From Campanula takesimana (taxonomy: Eukaryota > Streptophyta > Magnoliopsida > Asterales > Campanulaceae): 64,000 nucleotides of DNA. Shown piece after piece: positions 12,720 through 27,600 of the stretch (within the stretch, counting starts at the first letter, position 1; every line of letters starts with the position of its first letter). A program made the translations under genes and the position numbers. The notes beneath the pieces are model-generated. The model saw nothing but the letters and a program-made list of their open reading frames with translations. It had not been told where the DNA came from and did no database searches. The stretch spans positions 186,001 through 250,000 of the forward strand of contig JAOWBW010000223.1 of NCBI GenBank assembly GCA_026119855.1, in the 5' to 3' direction.

Positions 12720-14084
12720 TCTCACCCCACTTGCCCAAATGGTTTGTCCTTTTACGGGCGGGACAGGGCAAGTCCATTTTTTCTTTCATCGATACCCGTT
12801 GATCATGTGAAATCGTCTCACCAGAGTTTTATTCTAATATTCGGTAAAGAATATTTTTTACGACATTGATTAAAAAGGTTTATTTATTTGTTAAAGGAGT
12901 ATGTCAATGAAAAAACAATTTTTATAGCGTAGATATTGTGCAATCACCTTGATACTGTAATTAATATTAGTCGTAAAATTCAACTAGTCAGCTAGCGGTT
13001 TTTAACTTAGTAACAACAATCTAAGAACCCCAGTTTACGCCTTAAAATTAAGTCTTAACTTGTAAATTGTGGGGTGTTAAAGCCCTAAAAATCATTTATC
13101 CTATTACTGGGAATAAAAATCAATTTTTAAGATTCAATGTTGCAAAAGTAGTTATATACAGTTATAACTGAGGCATTCAAGCATTTTGGGCAAAAGACTG
13201 AAGCCCAACCACCAAAAAATGAACAAATTCAAGGTGAAAAGGAGGAGGTCAATGTGTGAATATGCATCATCATTCACAAAACTGCCCTGTTCAGAATCTG
13301 ATGCATATTTTTCCACTCACTGATGCTTCTTGTAAAATCGTAAATTCAACAAGTGTATGATTCAAATTACAAAGTGATTGCATAGATAAAACTGCAAATT
13401 TCCTTCTAAGGTGACAACTTACGCAAAAACGATACATATAAGCTAGCTAGTTTACAACTTTACATACAACAATCAATAGCCATGTCTCAGATACCCGAAG
13501 CTGATAATTTAGACTCGGCAATAGCATTGAGTCATCAAATTCAAGGTCAATCCATCCCATGGCAGCATGTAAATTGTTCAGTTATTCCTTGTCCGTGTCA
13601 AAATTAATAAGTGTGCGTCCTCTGCTCATCGCTGCCCTTCCATGTATGCTTCAGAAGGTCTTTTTCTTTTCTTGAGCAAAAAACAACAGACTTCACTTTT
13701 CTGTTTACTCACGTTGACTGGTTCTGCTGCAAACGGTTCTAAATTCGATTGAAACAAATATCAACCAAAGTTTCTTTCTTCTCCTTATTTGGTTTCTTTT
13801 TTATCTTTATGAAAGAGACAAAGGTGCGCTGTCATGGGGATAAGCAGAGATGGAGCCAATAAAAAACTTAAACGGGCTCAAGATTATTTTAAATATAAAA
13901 TATTACAATGCAATAACTAATTTTAGTTTTGAGGGGGGGGGGGAACCATAATTGTTAATGGTAAAAAGAAATTTCTTCAAATTTTGCTAGTCAAAAATTG
14001 GTACAATTTTGAAAAGGGAATGGGGACAACAGCGGTCATGACAAATGTTGGAGTGGGGATAAGTACCTGGTACACACGCATGCA
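12720..14084. other. Intergenic DNA between FTSHI2 and CPN60B
   Basis: No gene seen. It should contain the 3' UTR and poly(A) site of FTSHI2 (upper part) and upstream promoter DNA of CPN60B (lower part). A G10 run lies at about 13934-13943. Confidence 0.5.
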
Positions 14085-17000
14085 TCAAACATGTACATTT
14101 CCACGAGTAGTTGCTTCCTTCTGCTTCATCATTTTATCTTGGAACTGTGACCGTGCAGTATTCCTGATCTCTTTTATGTCTAATGGAAATGGCTCAATTG
14201 AACCATGCAACTCAACTAGCTTGGAAAATTCTTGCTTTGTCATGCTTTTCTTCTCAACAAGTTCATCAACAACAACCTCCATCAGTTTCCTATTTCGCTG
14301 CATGATCTGATATGAAAAAAATAGCAGTCACACAAAACTGAAATCTTAACATGGTTCCAAGCAATGCCTGCAACTTAATGCTCCCTCCATCCCAGAAAAA
14401 TAGTCTCATTTGATTTTTGATGGTCAACACAAGTGAGCTGTCAATGCCCCGGGAGGGCCTTATTTGACACTTTGACCAAATACTAATATCAACCTAATTA
14501 TCCCAATGAAATTCTAGGATATGTTATTGATAAGTCGCTTGATGATTTATAAATTGCCATTTTTAGAATTTCACTAGGATGATTAAATTAACATTAATAT
14601 TTGGTCAGAGTTCACATGTGTTGACTATTAAATAGGAAATGGGACTATCTTTTTCGGGCGGAGGGAGTATGTGATACCTCTTTTGCTCGTTCGTAACACA
14701 TATTTAGGATCTGCAACGCTTCTGAGTCAATGTCCTATATGAAAAGTTTCAACATAGATATTAGCAGATCTGCAATCATAGTAATACTAGGGGACACACA
14801 AAATCTGCATTCACGAACAAATTAACCAATGAATCTATAAGTTGGAAGCAGAAGAAGGAATTCGTACATTTATTCGATCCATGACCCAGAACTGCGATAA
14901 ACCATAATGTTGATCAGATAGGCCACAGAGAACAAATGACCGTGCAGCTGACCTTGCATTATTCGCCGTGTATGCCCATAATGTGCTCAACTGTAAAATT
15001 TTATATTCTTAGTTACACAGCATCACCATATAGTAAAATCATCAAATTTGCTCGTATTTCTGTTGAAACCCAAACAAAACCAAAACTTGCCAATTGAAAC
15101 TACAGTTTGCACTATTAGTGTCTGTTAAACAAAAAATTAAAAGAACTTTCTGAAATCTATCGCATAATATGGCAACAATGATAATAATTACTCCCTATAT
15201 CTATTTTCTGGAGAATTTACGAAATCATCCCTCATCAAACAACAAGTTCTAAGTCACACTTACACTCATGATGCAATATGGTGAGATTGGTAAGGGTTTT
15301 TATGAACTTATACTACTAAAAATGCTTGAATCTCAACTTTCTTGAATCTCACTCAAAGCTAAAGTTGGACATTCATTTTGGGACAGGGAGTACATTGACT
15401 AAAACAAACAACAATGCAGTCCCAAAAACTACATTATAACTTGAAACCTCCCCAGTAACAAAACAAATCTCTCCGCAAGTGCAATTCCATAATAACATCA
15501 TTATGTTCTCAATGCCATGACCGGAATGCGACAGAAACTACAATTCCACCACGATTTGGCTCTTAGAAAGAGGATGGCAGGCAACAATACTAACAATGAT
15601 GCTATCTCTCTCCAAAAGGTAAAATAGTGATGATGAACTTCATTGCAAGAAGCCCCATCGATCAAAATGTGAAGAAAACGACAAATTCAACACTATTGGG
15701 CTCCTGGGAATAGAATTGCAGGCACAATAACAATAATGATGCTATTTCTCTCTTCAAAAACCAAATAATGATGATGGCATTCTTACAGGGAGTCCCGTAA
15801 ATATTAATGAAATAAAGAGGCCTGTGCTTCAGATGAGCAATCACATTAGAGAAAAGAAATACTATTCTATGAAAAGGGTCAAAACTAATACTGTGATCGG
15901 CTAACAATCAAACGAAGTTACGGATTTTTATATGTTGACCAATCAAGGATCTGTATTACGCATGCAAGTCATGTGAACTTCATTTCTTAGCTTCCATATT
16001 CTTTCTTTCACACAGGGAGGGCTGTATGTTCATTTTTTGAGGATTTATGGACATGGAGCACTCTGTTTTAGCTTATCTTTCATACATCTTCATACCGAAT
16101 TACAGGAAATTGTGGCTTGTTACTCTGTTATTCGTTTTTGCCACCAGAATCTCATTTCAAGCATCCCAAAAGTAAATTCGAAAGTTTACTCACCTGATCC
16201 TCCCCAAACCAAAGCTCCTCGGCTGCTCGTGGGGCAAGTTGAACAGTTATATAATCTAGGATAGTCTGGCGACTGCAAGAGATCAACAATGAAAAGAGAT
16301 GAAAGGGAGCGATGAAGCAGAAAAGAAATACATAAGTTCAACTTGCAAACTCCCTGCGTTACAAAAATGCACTTCATGTTTGCTTGTTTATCTTGCTCCA
16401 TAGAGGTTTCGCTTTTTCAAAAGCATAATTCAATTATCATGCACATTAATTTTAACCCTACCTTGACGGGGTACTTAAAAAAGGCAATAGAAATGGCTTT
16501 GCGTAGAATACCACGTGACCGATCTTAAGAAAATGATTTCTACACATTTGAAGTTGTATAGACAAAAATTAAATTTTCTAATTTGCTTGCAAGTAGCAGT
16601 AGGCAATGGCTTTTAAGGATCAAAAGAACATCGTCTAACTGCAGATTCAATCATAAAGAAATGTTCTTGCCATATATTTAGCATAAGCACCATCTTGCTC
16701 ACAACTAACAGAACCATATTGGGTTTCCTAATAATTTTGCTCCAAAGTTCAAATTCGGGCTTAGCATCGAATGGAACCCAGCAAAAAGATTAAAACAAAT
16801 AGTAAACAAAATATACCTGACCGTTCCACTTCTGAATTTTATGGAATCCACTTTTGGCCGGACATAACCCAATTCATTTCCGGCTCTCGGGGAAATAGTA
16901 ATCTGACCAAAGCAAAAGTGTAGTGATCATGATAAAAAAAATTGAAAATTAATAATAAAATACACATAACCAGAAAAACAAGAATATGGAAGGATATAAG

Positions 17001-20000
17001 ATTTGGAAACTCTTAAAGACAAGATTTAAGAACACTTGATTCATCATAATTAATTTGAGTCAAAACATGAGTGAGAGTGCACAAAGTATCTACAAAAATA
17101 AAATAAAATGGGGACGAATGGATATACAAATAAAATTACATGTAATGTTGTTAAGAACTGTACTTTGGCGGGGCTGAACTACTATTTACATCATAAATTA
17201 TAGATTACAAGGGAAAAGAGTGATTATTTCGAAACTCAGCCCCCTCTAGCGAACCCATAGATTCGATGTTGTTTATATACCCCATTAGATAAGTGTGCAT
17301 GCATGCTCCATTTGACAGAAAGAATAAAATAGCAATCTTACTAACTCTCAACAAACTCACTAATTAACCAAATGATCTCTGTTCTATAAGCAGGGGCAAT
17401 TTCTGACCAATGGGTATACCAATTAAGATTCATCATGCTTTAAACTATTGTACAGTGTATCATGTACAAGAGTTTAAAGCAGGGCATCCAAGGAAGGTCT
17501 AATTTTCTATTTTGGCATTTCACTTGCAAAGTCTGTTTCAAACGCCAAGCTAAATATATATCTTCTCTTTCCAAATTTATCTCCATTACATCAAGGGTCA
17601 GGCCATTAGTTTCACCGAATGTCTAGAAATATTTCAATTGAGAATTTCCATCAATATGTGAGGAAATGCCCCCAATAACCTTGGGGGAGGTTTTAAGAAT
17701 ACAAACCTAAAAGATATCCCTTAATAAATGCTACCAAACAAGTGAACTTGCTAGCATTTTACATATTAATTGCAAAATTAGAAAGAACACTTAATTTCTT
17801 AGACGACAATGCACTACTGCACCCCCATCTTCTTTCAATTTCACATGCCTAAGGTACCTCATGCTTGAAAAATCTCCAGCCAAACATAAATGAGATTTGA
17901 AGACATATCTAAGACAACCCACATAAGTATTATGCTCAGCTTGACATAAACAAAAATATGAAGACATATCCAAACGAACCACCATAAGCACCAGACACAT
18001 GAAACTAAGACTTCTACTTTAAGTCCCTATGACTAATGATTATGTAGCTAAACAGAGCTTTAAAGCTAGTCAGAAAACAAAGGCTTCGTTTATACGTATT
18101 AGAACTTCAAATTTGCACGAAGCAAGTAGATACTAAGATGCACTAAACAAAAGTGAAAGTTTCTGTACTGTCTAACTGAAACCATGAAGTCAAACTTTAG
18201 TCTCTAGGAACAGTACACTATTGACTTATGGAGAAACAGAACAAACAGTTTTAAAAACGAAGTATTCCTAAGCAGCTAAAATTGGTCAAAGATTCACATA
18301 TGACAAGGTTATAACAAACGATGAAGTTAAAGTGTAGAATCATACAAACTCAATATTCTTAAGATCACGACAGTTCGCAGCAGCAACAGCTAACGATCCT
18401 TCATTAAGAGCTATTCGCTTCCACATCTGAAGGCTCCTCTCCTTCTTCTCAAGCATTCCCATTTCTTCTATTTGTGCAGCTTGAATTAAGTCGTCAGTGG
18501 TAATCTGCGGGATAATTATCATGAATTAATGTCCAAAGCCAAATTAATATGCATGACATATAACAAAGTCTTGAAAGCATTGGCTGTTTGGATATCATTG
18601 TTTATCCAACGAAGGAACAGGTATCATCTTAGTAGCAAAATCACAGGATATTAGTGAACTACACAAATTTAGATGAGACTACACATACAACCGCACACTG
18701 CACCCACACATTATTATATAAATGTATACACATTAAACAAACATGTGTGTGTGAGCAACATATGTATATATAAAACACGAAATCTCATGAGGGCATGCAC
18801 CGGGTTATATGGCCCCATCTTCAATCTCTCCTTTTGAATCACTGTTCCCTCAAAATTAAACGTATCATTCTTACAATCACAAAAGTTATGTTTGAATAGC
18901 AAACTTTTCTGGTCCCCATCATAATTTTGACTTTTAATCTTGACCTTTATTAAGATAAAATTATAATATGCACAAAAGAATACTCCCTCCGTCCCATACT
19001 TATTGCTACCAAATGGGAGTGCACGGGGATTAAGAAAATATGTTGGAAAAGTAAGTAATGTGAGTGGGTAGGAGAGAGAAAATAAGTTAGTGGATAGTTG
19101 TTTTGAGTGGATAGGAGAGAGAAAAGTGAACATTTTGGGTAAGTAGCAATAAGTATGGGACGCCCAAATGGAAATAAGTAGCGATAAGTATGGGACGGAG
19201 GGAGTAACCATTACGAACAGTACTCGTATGCAATTTTCTCCATTTTCTTTACGGAACTGCGTAGATAGTATGATTAGTTTATATTAAGGGAACCGAAGAA
19301 ATGTATGCTTTTGTGACCCTTTCTTCAATCCCTCGCCCTCTAAAGGAAGTTGGGGCCTTTAAGAACTAATCTCATCATTTTCACAAAGCACAAAACAGAG
19401 TTATGAACCATACGCTTTTCTTGTAACACCATCTGAATTTCGGACTAATTTTATTGAAAATAATAATAATTGTATTGTTTAATTAACCAAAATGGTTTGA
19501 TGGCATTCTGTTTGTTAGAGTTTAAAGTACACTCTCTTGCCTTAAAACTTACAGCCAAGATAGAGCCTTCCACGCACCTATATATTTGAGCTGCGCTCAA
19601 GCTTGAGAAGAAATCCGCCAAGGATTAAATCCGCTAAGGATTTACCCTTGCATGTCCCAAGCCAGGATAAAGGATGAGGGTTGCGGTAGGCATGTGACAG
19701 TCAGCGTAAAAACTTTGTCACATTTCTTATGACATGAATCCGAATATGAATATCGTTGGGGCGTTCCCTTCACAGCGACGCGCTACACTTCCTAGGCCTG
19801 GGTGTAGTGATAAGTATGCAAAGCTTGCTAGGTCGTCGTCCGGAAGCGACGCGCCACCTCGGCGCCCGGGTATGGTGTCAAATATGCAAGGGTTCCTGCA
19901 TTGCGGACAAGTGCGGGTAAAGAAGCTAGTCCATGGTGGGGTTAAGATTAGTGGGATGTGCTTTGGAACTTGGAACATAGGCTCTTTGACAGGGAGATCA

Positions 20001-22842
20001 GCAGAAGTGGTGGAGGTTATGAGGAGGAAGATTCACATAATGTGTCTACAAGAAACTAAGTGGGTTGGAGAGAAAGCTAAAGAAATAGCACCTTGGGGTT
20101 TTAAGCTTTGGTATTCAGGAAATGATAAGGGTAGGAATGGAGTAGGTATCATTATTGACAAGGGGTATATCAATGATGTTGTGGAGGTGTACAGGAAGAG
20201 TGATCGGATTATTGGTATTAAACTTGTGGTTAGTGATGAGATTATAACTATTATTAGTGCCTATGCACCACAAGTAGGGTTGGACGCATCTATTAAACAA
20301 GAGTTCTGGGAAGATTTAGAGGAGGTTGTGCAACGCGTACCTAGTGGTGAGAAGTTAGTCGTTGGTGGCGATCTTAATGGACATGTGGGGTCTAGTCGAC
20401 ACGACTTTGAGAGCATTCATGGAGGTTTTGGTTTTGGGGAGAGGAATGAAGCAGGGAATGGGATCATGGAGTTTGCGATGGCATATGACTTGAGTATAAT
20501 GAACACTTGGTTCAAGAAGAGAGAATCACACTTGGTGACCTATAGAAGTGGAGGTAATGCGAATCAGATTAACTTTTTCTTAGTAAGAAATGCTTGTAGA
20601 AAGAGTTACACTGACTGCAAGGTTATTCCAGGTGAAAGTACTGCAACTCAACATAGACTTGTGGTACTTGATTTCGAAGTAGGAGAATTTCAAGGAAGAG
20701 AAAACCACTAGTAGAACCTAGAATCAAGTGGTGGAGGCTTCAAGGGGAGAATCAACAGAGATTTCTAGCTAAGATGGCCACTGCTGGTATTTGGTCGGGT
20801 AATTTGGAGGATATGGATATAGATTCGACCTGGACTAAGATGGAGCATACCATAAAGGAGGTGGCGAGAGAAGTCCTTGGAGAATCTAAAGGAAGTGTGC
20901 CACTAAGTAAGGACACATCATGGTGGAACGAGGAAGTAAAGCAAGCGATAAATAGCAAGCGAGAATGCTATAAATTATTGGGAAAATGCAGAAGTGGGGA
21001 GAACTATGAGAGGTATAAGGAGGCTAGAAGAGAAGCAAAGAAAGCAGTAAAAGATGCAAGAGCAAAGGTGAATCAGAAACTTTATGATAGATTGGATACA
21101 AAAGAAGGGGGGAAAGACATCTATAGACTTACTCGTATGAGGGATAAGAGGACACGAGACATTGGGAGGGTTAAATGTGTGAAGGATGTAGACCAAAGAG
21201 TGTCGGTCGGGGATAAAGAGATAAAAGATAGGTGGAGTTCGTACTTCAATACCTTGTTTAATGGCAATCAAGAGCAGGATATTGGAGATATTAATCGAGA
21301 TTTTATGCGGCGAATTCAAAAGGGTGAAGTGAAAATGGCGATGAAAAAGATGGGATTAAAGAAAGCCGTAGGGCCGGATGGAATACCAATTGAGGTGTGG
21401 AGATGTTTTGGGGAGAGGGGAATAGATTGGTTAACAACACTATTCAACAAGATATGGAGAAGTAACACAATGCCATTGGAGTGGAGAAAAAGTACTCTAA
21501 TCCCTTTGTATAAGAACAAAGGTGATGTCCAAGATTGTGCCAACTATCGAGGGCTCAAACTAATGATCCATACGATGAAAATTTGGGAAAGAGTGATTGC
21601 ACAACGGCTAAGAAAAATTGTAAATATTTCGGATAACCAATTTGGATTTATGCCCGGCAGATCGACTATGGACGCAATCTATCTTATGAGACAAATCATG
21701 GAGAAATATCGAGATAAAAAGAAAGATTTGCATATGGTTTTCATTGATTTGGAGAAGGCGTATGATAAAGTGCCAAGAGAGGTACTGTGGTGGGCTTTAG
21801 TAAAGAAAGGCGTTTCAAAGAAATATATTGATATTATCAAGGACATGTATAATGGAGTTAGTACTAGTGTACGGACAAGCGTTGGGAAGACAGAAGAGTT
21901 CCCTATCACGATTGGAGTGCATCAAGGCTCTGCACTTAGTCCCTTTCTCTTTGCCCTGATAATGGACGAAGTGGCGAGGTCAATCCGAGATGATATTCCA
22001 TGGTGTATGTTGTTCGCAGATGATATTGTGCTGATTGATGAGAGACAAAAGAAGGTGTTGAAAGTAAATTGGAGTTGTGGAGACACACTTTGGAATCTCG
22101 AGGTTTTAGGTTAAGCAGAAGCAAGACTGAATATATGGAGTGTAAATTTAGCAAAGTTGGAAGCATAGAAGCAGGAGTGATCACATTCGATGGAAAGATT
22201 GACCAAGCTTCCGAGTTCTTTCGCTATCTTGGATCTATTATCCAAAAAGATGGAGAATTGGATGGAGATGTGGCTCATAGGATTAAAGCAGGTTGGTTGA
22301 AGTGGAAGAGTGCCACAGGGTTTCTTTGTGACCGTGGCATGCCAAATAGATTAAAGGGAAAATTCTATCGTACGGCAATTAGGCTTGCACTGCTTTATGG
22401 CACTGAATGTTGGGCCATGAAACAGTGTCATATTCATAAGATGAATGTAGCGGAGATGCGTATGCTACGATGGATGTGTGGGTATACAAGAAAAGATCGA
22501 TTGAGAAATGAGGTGATCAGGGGTAAAGTAGGAGTTGCGCCCATTGAGGATAAAATGAGGGAGCATCGTCTAAGGTGGTTTGGTCATGTGAGACAGAGAC
22601 CGAGTGATGCACCGATTAGGAGGCCTGAAGAGTGGAGAAGTGATAAAATGGCGAGGGGTAGGGGAAGACCCAAGCAAACTTGGATTAAGGTGATTGAAAA
22701 TGATATGAGTTTACTTGGAGTGGATGAAGATGTGGCGTTGAAGAGGCCGGAGTGGAGGGCGAAAATTCATGTGAATGATGGGGGTTGATCGTACTTTTTA
22801 TTATTATTTATTTATTTATTTATTTTATTTTATTTTCTCCAT

Positions 22843-22890
<48 letters not shown>

Positions 22891-24606
22891 CTCTCTCTCT
22901 CTCTCCTTTTATCACAATGACATATGAGGATTCATGTTAGCTGACCCCAAATTATTTTGGGACTAAGGCTTTGTTGTTGTTTGTCAAGCTTGAGAAGGAT
23001 CCTCAGCTCAGTTCATGAGAATCCCTAACCAGCAAAGCTATGGCAAGGACGGGATGCTCTTCAAAACTCAGGATTTTGCTAACCCAATTCTAATCATACG
23101 ATAGAAATGCCATACTTCAACATTAGAACAAAAGTTTACTTTAAAGAGGTTACTTACTCCGCCAAAACACTTTCCATTACAATAAGCCTCCCAACCTCTT
23201 ATACATAGGATTTGATTCAAGCTTGAACAAGACCCTCAGGCCGGTTTGATTATGGACCGAAATTGAGCACCTCCTAATTTGGTCAAGCCCATAAAGACAG
23301 TGTACTCCCCAGAGCTCAGAATATTGGTACTCCCAGATTGAAATCATAAAATAGAAATGCCATATTTCACTGTCGTCTAATTTCACTAAATTGCTACTCT
23401 TGTAGGATTTACTGTTCCATCAAAGACCGGAAAAAGGACTGTGTTATAACATTTGTAATTACCTCAGTTCTTTTCTCACGCATCATGGCAATTGCCGCAA
23501 TTTCAAACAAGTTAGCTAGCTCAGCGCCAACCATCCCATTTGTCACACCAGCAACAGCCATGTAGTCCACATCCTCCGCCATTGGTTTCTTACGAGCATG
23601 TACCTGTTATCAGGAATACAAAAAACCAAATAAAAACAGAAAGAGCAACAATTTCAAAACTAAAACAGACAACACACATGAGCCTTGTGCATTCAAGCAA
23701 ACCTTCAGAATTTCAGCACGTCCTATTATGCCTGGTTTAGGTATGAATATCTTTCGGTCAAACCGACCAGGTCTAACAAGTGCGGGATCTAGAATTTCTG
23801 GTCTATTTGTGGAAGCAATGGTGATCACTTCCCCTTTTCCTTCAAACCCGTCCAAGCAAACAAGGAGCTGAGGATTGACAATGCTAAATTAGTGCACACT
23901 AAACTTTTATCAGCTCGAGTGTTTGTCAGTTTCTCTAAATTGAAGCCCAACCTGATTTAGAGTAGCATCACGTTCTTGTCCACCAGAACCCTTAATTAGA
24001 CCACGTTCTCTTCCAACAGCATCTAATTCATCAATGAATACAACAGAGGGAGCCTAATGAACCAGTAAAAAACATATAATGTGAGACACATGAAAATTTT
24101 AAGGTAAAGCTCAATGTTCTGAGAGGTGTATAATCATGCTGTTAGATTGCTGGTAAAAGTGACTAAATAGAATAAATTTGACAGCAACGTGACATAATAA
24201 AAATGAAAGCATGATAACTGGACTTTGATTGCTAAAACAAAGTCAAAAACAGATGCTCACATTTTCTCTTGCTTCTTGGTAGAGTGCTCGGACACGAGAA
24301 GCACCGACACCAACATATATTTCCACAAACTGAGAAGCAGAAATAGAAAAAAAGTTCACACCTGCCTCACCAGCAACAGCTTTTGCTAACAAAGTCTTCC
24401 CCACCCCAGGAGGACCAGAGAGAAGTATCCCACCTGTAAATAACATATCAGAAAACAGGTACTCAAAAGAATATGGGCAACTTGGTGCGACAAGAGCTCC
24501 CACTATGTTTGGGGTCAAGGGAAGGGCCGCGCCCACATGGGCTTAAAGTAGATAACCTTATGTTGCATTTAAATGCAAGAATGTGTGTATATATATATAT
24601 ATATAC

Positions 24607-24699
<93 letters not shown>

Positions 24700-27600
24700 A
24701 TCTAGGTAATGGGAAAAGAAGATTGATGATAGGGTAGAGTGCCTAACCAAATACCCCTCTGTCCCAGAAAGAGAGTCTCATTTTGATTTTTAATGGTCAA
24801 CAAAAATGAACTTTGACCAAACATTAATGTCAATTTAATGATCACAATAAAATTCTAAAAATTGTTATTGATAAATCACTTAATGATTTATCAATTACAA
24901 ATTTTAGAATTTCACTAGAATGATTAGATCGACAGAGGGAGTATTCAGTACTACCTCCGTCCCAAAATGAATGTCCAATAATTTCCAAATTTACTCTTGA
25001 TGAAGAGAAAATTTGAACAATTATTGGACATTCATTTTGAGATGGAGGGATGTAACTTAACTGTAAGACGGACATCAATGAATTTGTAGGGTAAACTAGC
25101 AAGGGAGTCTACTATCATCTTTTAGTTGTATATAAGCTATGTGTATTTTCTTTGACTTCCATATTCACTACTTTGTTTAAACCAAAGAAACATATTTATT
25201 TTGAGGCAAAACCAACTGTATCCTCGTAAACTGTTGCCATGCACGTCATATCTTGGTTTTATTTTACCTCTATATTGCTGCCAGTACTAATATTATCACA
25301 CATCCTAACATGTTCAAATTAATATTTCCTTCGCAAGTTAACCACACATCCATTTTCATATTAGCATCACTTGAGTCGATAATCATATTCTTCAGATGGG
25401 AAGTTGCTTTGCTTTTGTACACAATGCGCAAATATGGGTTGCATTTAAAAACTTTGGGGTTATATTCTTCAAGAAACTAAAACATAAAACGAAAGGATGA
25501 TTGATGTGTGCTACCCCACAAGTGCAAACTACAAAATAAACCAACATGGTGAACTCAAAGCAATTATTTACAAAGAGTGTTGAGAAAACTAGAATGCTGG
25601 AGTTTCTGTTCCTTTACTTTTTAAAGTGGGGAGATCAAAAGGATTATATGTTCATCAATAACAAGTTTTAGAAGTTCATTATGACAATTATATTTCCTAA
25701 ATCTTTGTTCAAATTTCAATCAACAACCGGGACGGAGGTAGTATAACTGACTATAGATAAATGCACAATATCCTGGTCCCCCAAATAGTGTTGAATGGTA
25801 AATCAACAAAAATATAGGGCCAAGCATTTTAGTTGGGTTGAAAACGTTGTATATCCCAGTTTTCTAGCATATCATGTAAATGCTTCTTAGGATGAACCTA
25901 TAGATATATGCCCTCACATTCTAAGAGACTGTCACAAAGATCAGTGACAACTTCGGAAAAGTAGGAATTCGCATAGATGCAGTCATCTGCTTGTAACCCA
26001 AAACTTATAGAATAAAGGAAAATAATGCTTGAACAGTTAACAGCTCACATTTCTTGCCACTTCCTTCTTTTTCTTCTTGGAAAGAATATTATACGAAGAA
26101 GGATGTACAGGCTGCCTAGAGCTCCACCATAAACAATCCTTCTTCAAAAGTAAGTAACCTTACACGATGTGGAAGAAGCACGCACTCGTCCTTAAAGCCA
26201 CATACCCCTCCTTAAAAAAAACAATCTCTTCTTCACACTTCAATCCTCCGTCCGCCCTTTGTGAAGCAAAATCAGCATGAAAGCTTTCAAAATCATCTTC
26301 TTCGATTATCTTCTTTCATCTTTCAACCCTCAAACCTATTTGTGCTAAAGAAAATAAAAGCCCTCCCACGCCCACCCATCTCCATGACTCCATCCAAGTA
26401 TCACTCATGCTCATGATCTCCAATTCCTCCACAAACACAAACAGTCTTGTTAATTGATTTGTTGAGCTCTTATTTCGTCTAGTCAACTATTATCACTAGA
26501 GTCGGAAATGGTTAACGAGTTCTAACAGAAATACTTGTGCTGGAATAAAATTTATTTTGATTATAAGGGTTTTGAAAGTTTTTTTTTTTTATGCCGTTTT
26601 GTTATTTCTTATCCCATTTACTTCTGCAATTGAAAAACAAATTTGTAGAGTGATTTCAGCTCTTAGATGAAATTTTTGGAGAGCCTGCTCTTTTGCTTTA
26701 GGATTGTTAGGAGGTGGAGAAGAAAAGGGGAAACAGGCGATAATTTTTACTTTTTTTAAGAGAGACCAACAACAACAACGAGGATAGTACATGGTTATTA
26801 AACCCAAATTCAGATCAAATTTGGTTTGCCACCCTAACCTGTTTCTGAAATTGAAAGAACAAAAAGGACAAAAATGGTAGTTTTGTTTGATTGAAGAGGG
26901 AACAGAATAGAGTTGGGGTTGTGAGAGAATTGTAGAGAGAGAAGGAGGCGTGTGTCAATTGACTGGTTAAAAGGAAAAAGTAGTAGGCTTTGACTTGGTG
27001 ATGACGAGTGAGGCCAGCTCAGTCGCCTCATGTTTTCGACGTTGATTTTCACTTTGTCAGTCATATTATCTTTGTTGAGGAAAGTGAAGAGGCATAACGA
27101 GAAGCGAGGCATAGAATTTTGATACTTCCAAAAGCGATGGGTATGAAAACCAGTACAAGTTATAAACGATCGCACCAAAACATTATCAATGCGATTAAAT
27201 TGAAATGCATGTTTCATTCTAGAATTTATTAACAATGGACGATGCCAAACATTTGGCACTGCATGCAAAGCAGGAGCTACACCCTTCAATACGAAGAATA
27301 ATATCGCGCAATGCTGGGTTGGGGTGGGATGGAGAACACGGGTGGATTGGGGTGGGGTTTGGAAGCGCCAGAGTGGAGAAGGTGGGAATTCGGCAAATCG
27401 GCTATGAGTCTAGGTAGGCTCCCCACAAGCGCAGTAGTAGCCTGTGATCGAGGGATTCAATACTCGACTCCATTAATAGATTTCTTTAGGTAAATCCTTG
27501 ATCAAATCAATGGCCTTATAAAAGAGAAGTGGAAAAGGAGCGGACAAGCTCATTCAAGTGGAGTGTTTGGTTCTGTTTTTTTATGAAAAGTATGGAGAAC

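Larger units (their letters stand above)
19611..22983 (+). mobile_element. RTE-clade LINE, full length, antisense in FTSHI2 intron 5
   Basis: About 3.37 kb, the length usual for plant RTE elements. The 5' leader begins at 19611, coding lies at 19734-22788, and a (TC)n tract is followed by a 3' tail ending in CTAAGGCTTTGTTGTTGTTT, the conserved plant RTE end. It has 14-bp direct target duplications. It sits in the 5-kb intron between FTSHI2 exons 23463-23603 and 18346-18504, opposite to transcription of the gene. Confidence 0.93.
19597..22997. repeat. 14-bp target-site duplication of the RTE LINE
   Basis: TCAAGCTTGAGAAG occurs at 19597-19610 and again at 22984-22997, immediately outside the element. 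A long, exact duplication marks target-primed reverse transcription. Confidence 0.85.

Noticed and set aside
17160..17260. Further hAT MITE near 17.2 kb with GGCGGGGCTGA ends
   Set aside because: Ends are too diverged and no 8-bp duplication was found.
18714..19211. 165-codon minus-strand frame in FTSHI2 intron 5
   Set aside because: It crosses a Stowaway MITE and has no recognisable domain or coding character.
24463..24750. Open frames on both strands across the microsatellite in FTSHI2 intron 1
   Set aside because: They translate dinucleotide repeats (IY, VC, TH) and overlap an intron; no homology.
27235..27500. Possible small gene in FTSHI2 intron 1
   Set aside because: Two overlapping short frames with Gly/Trp-rich translation, no domain, no splice context.
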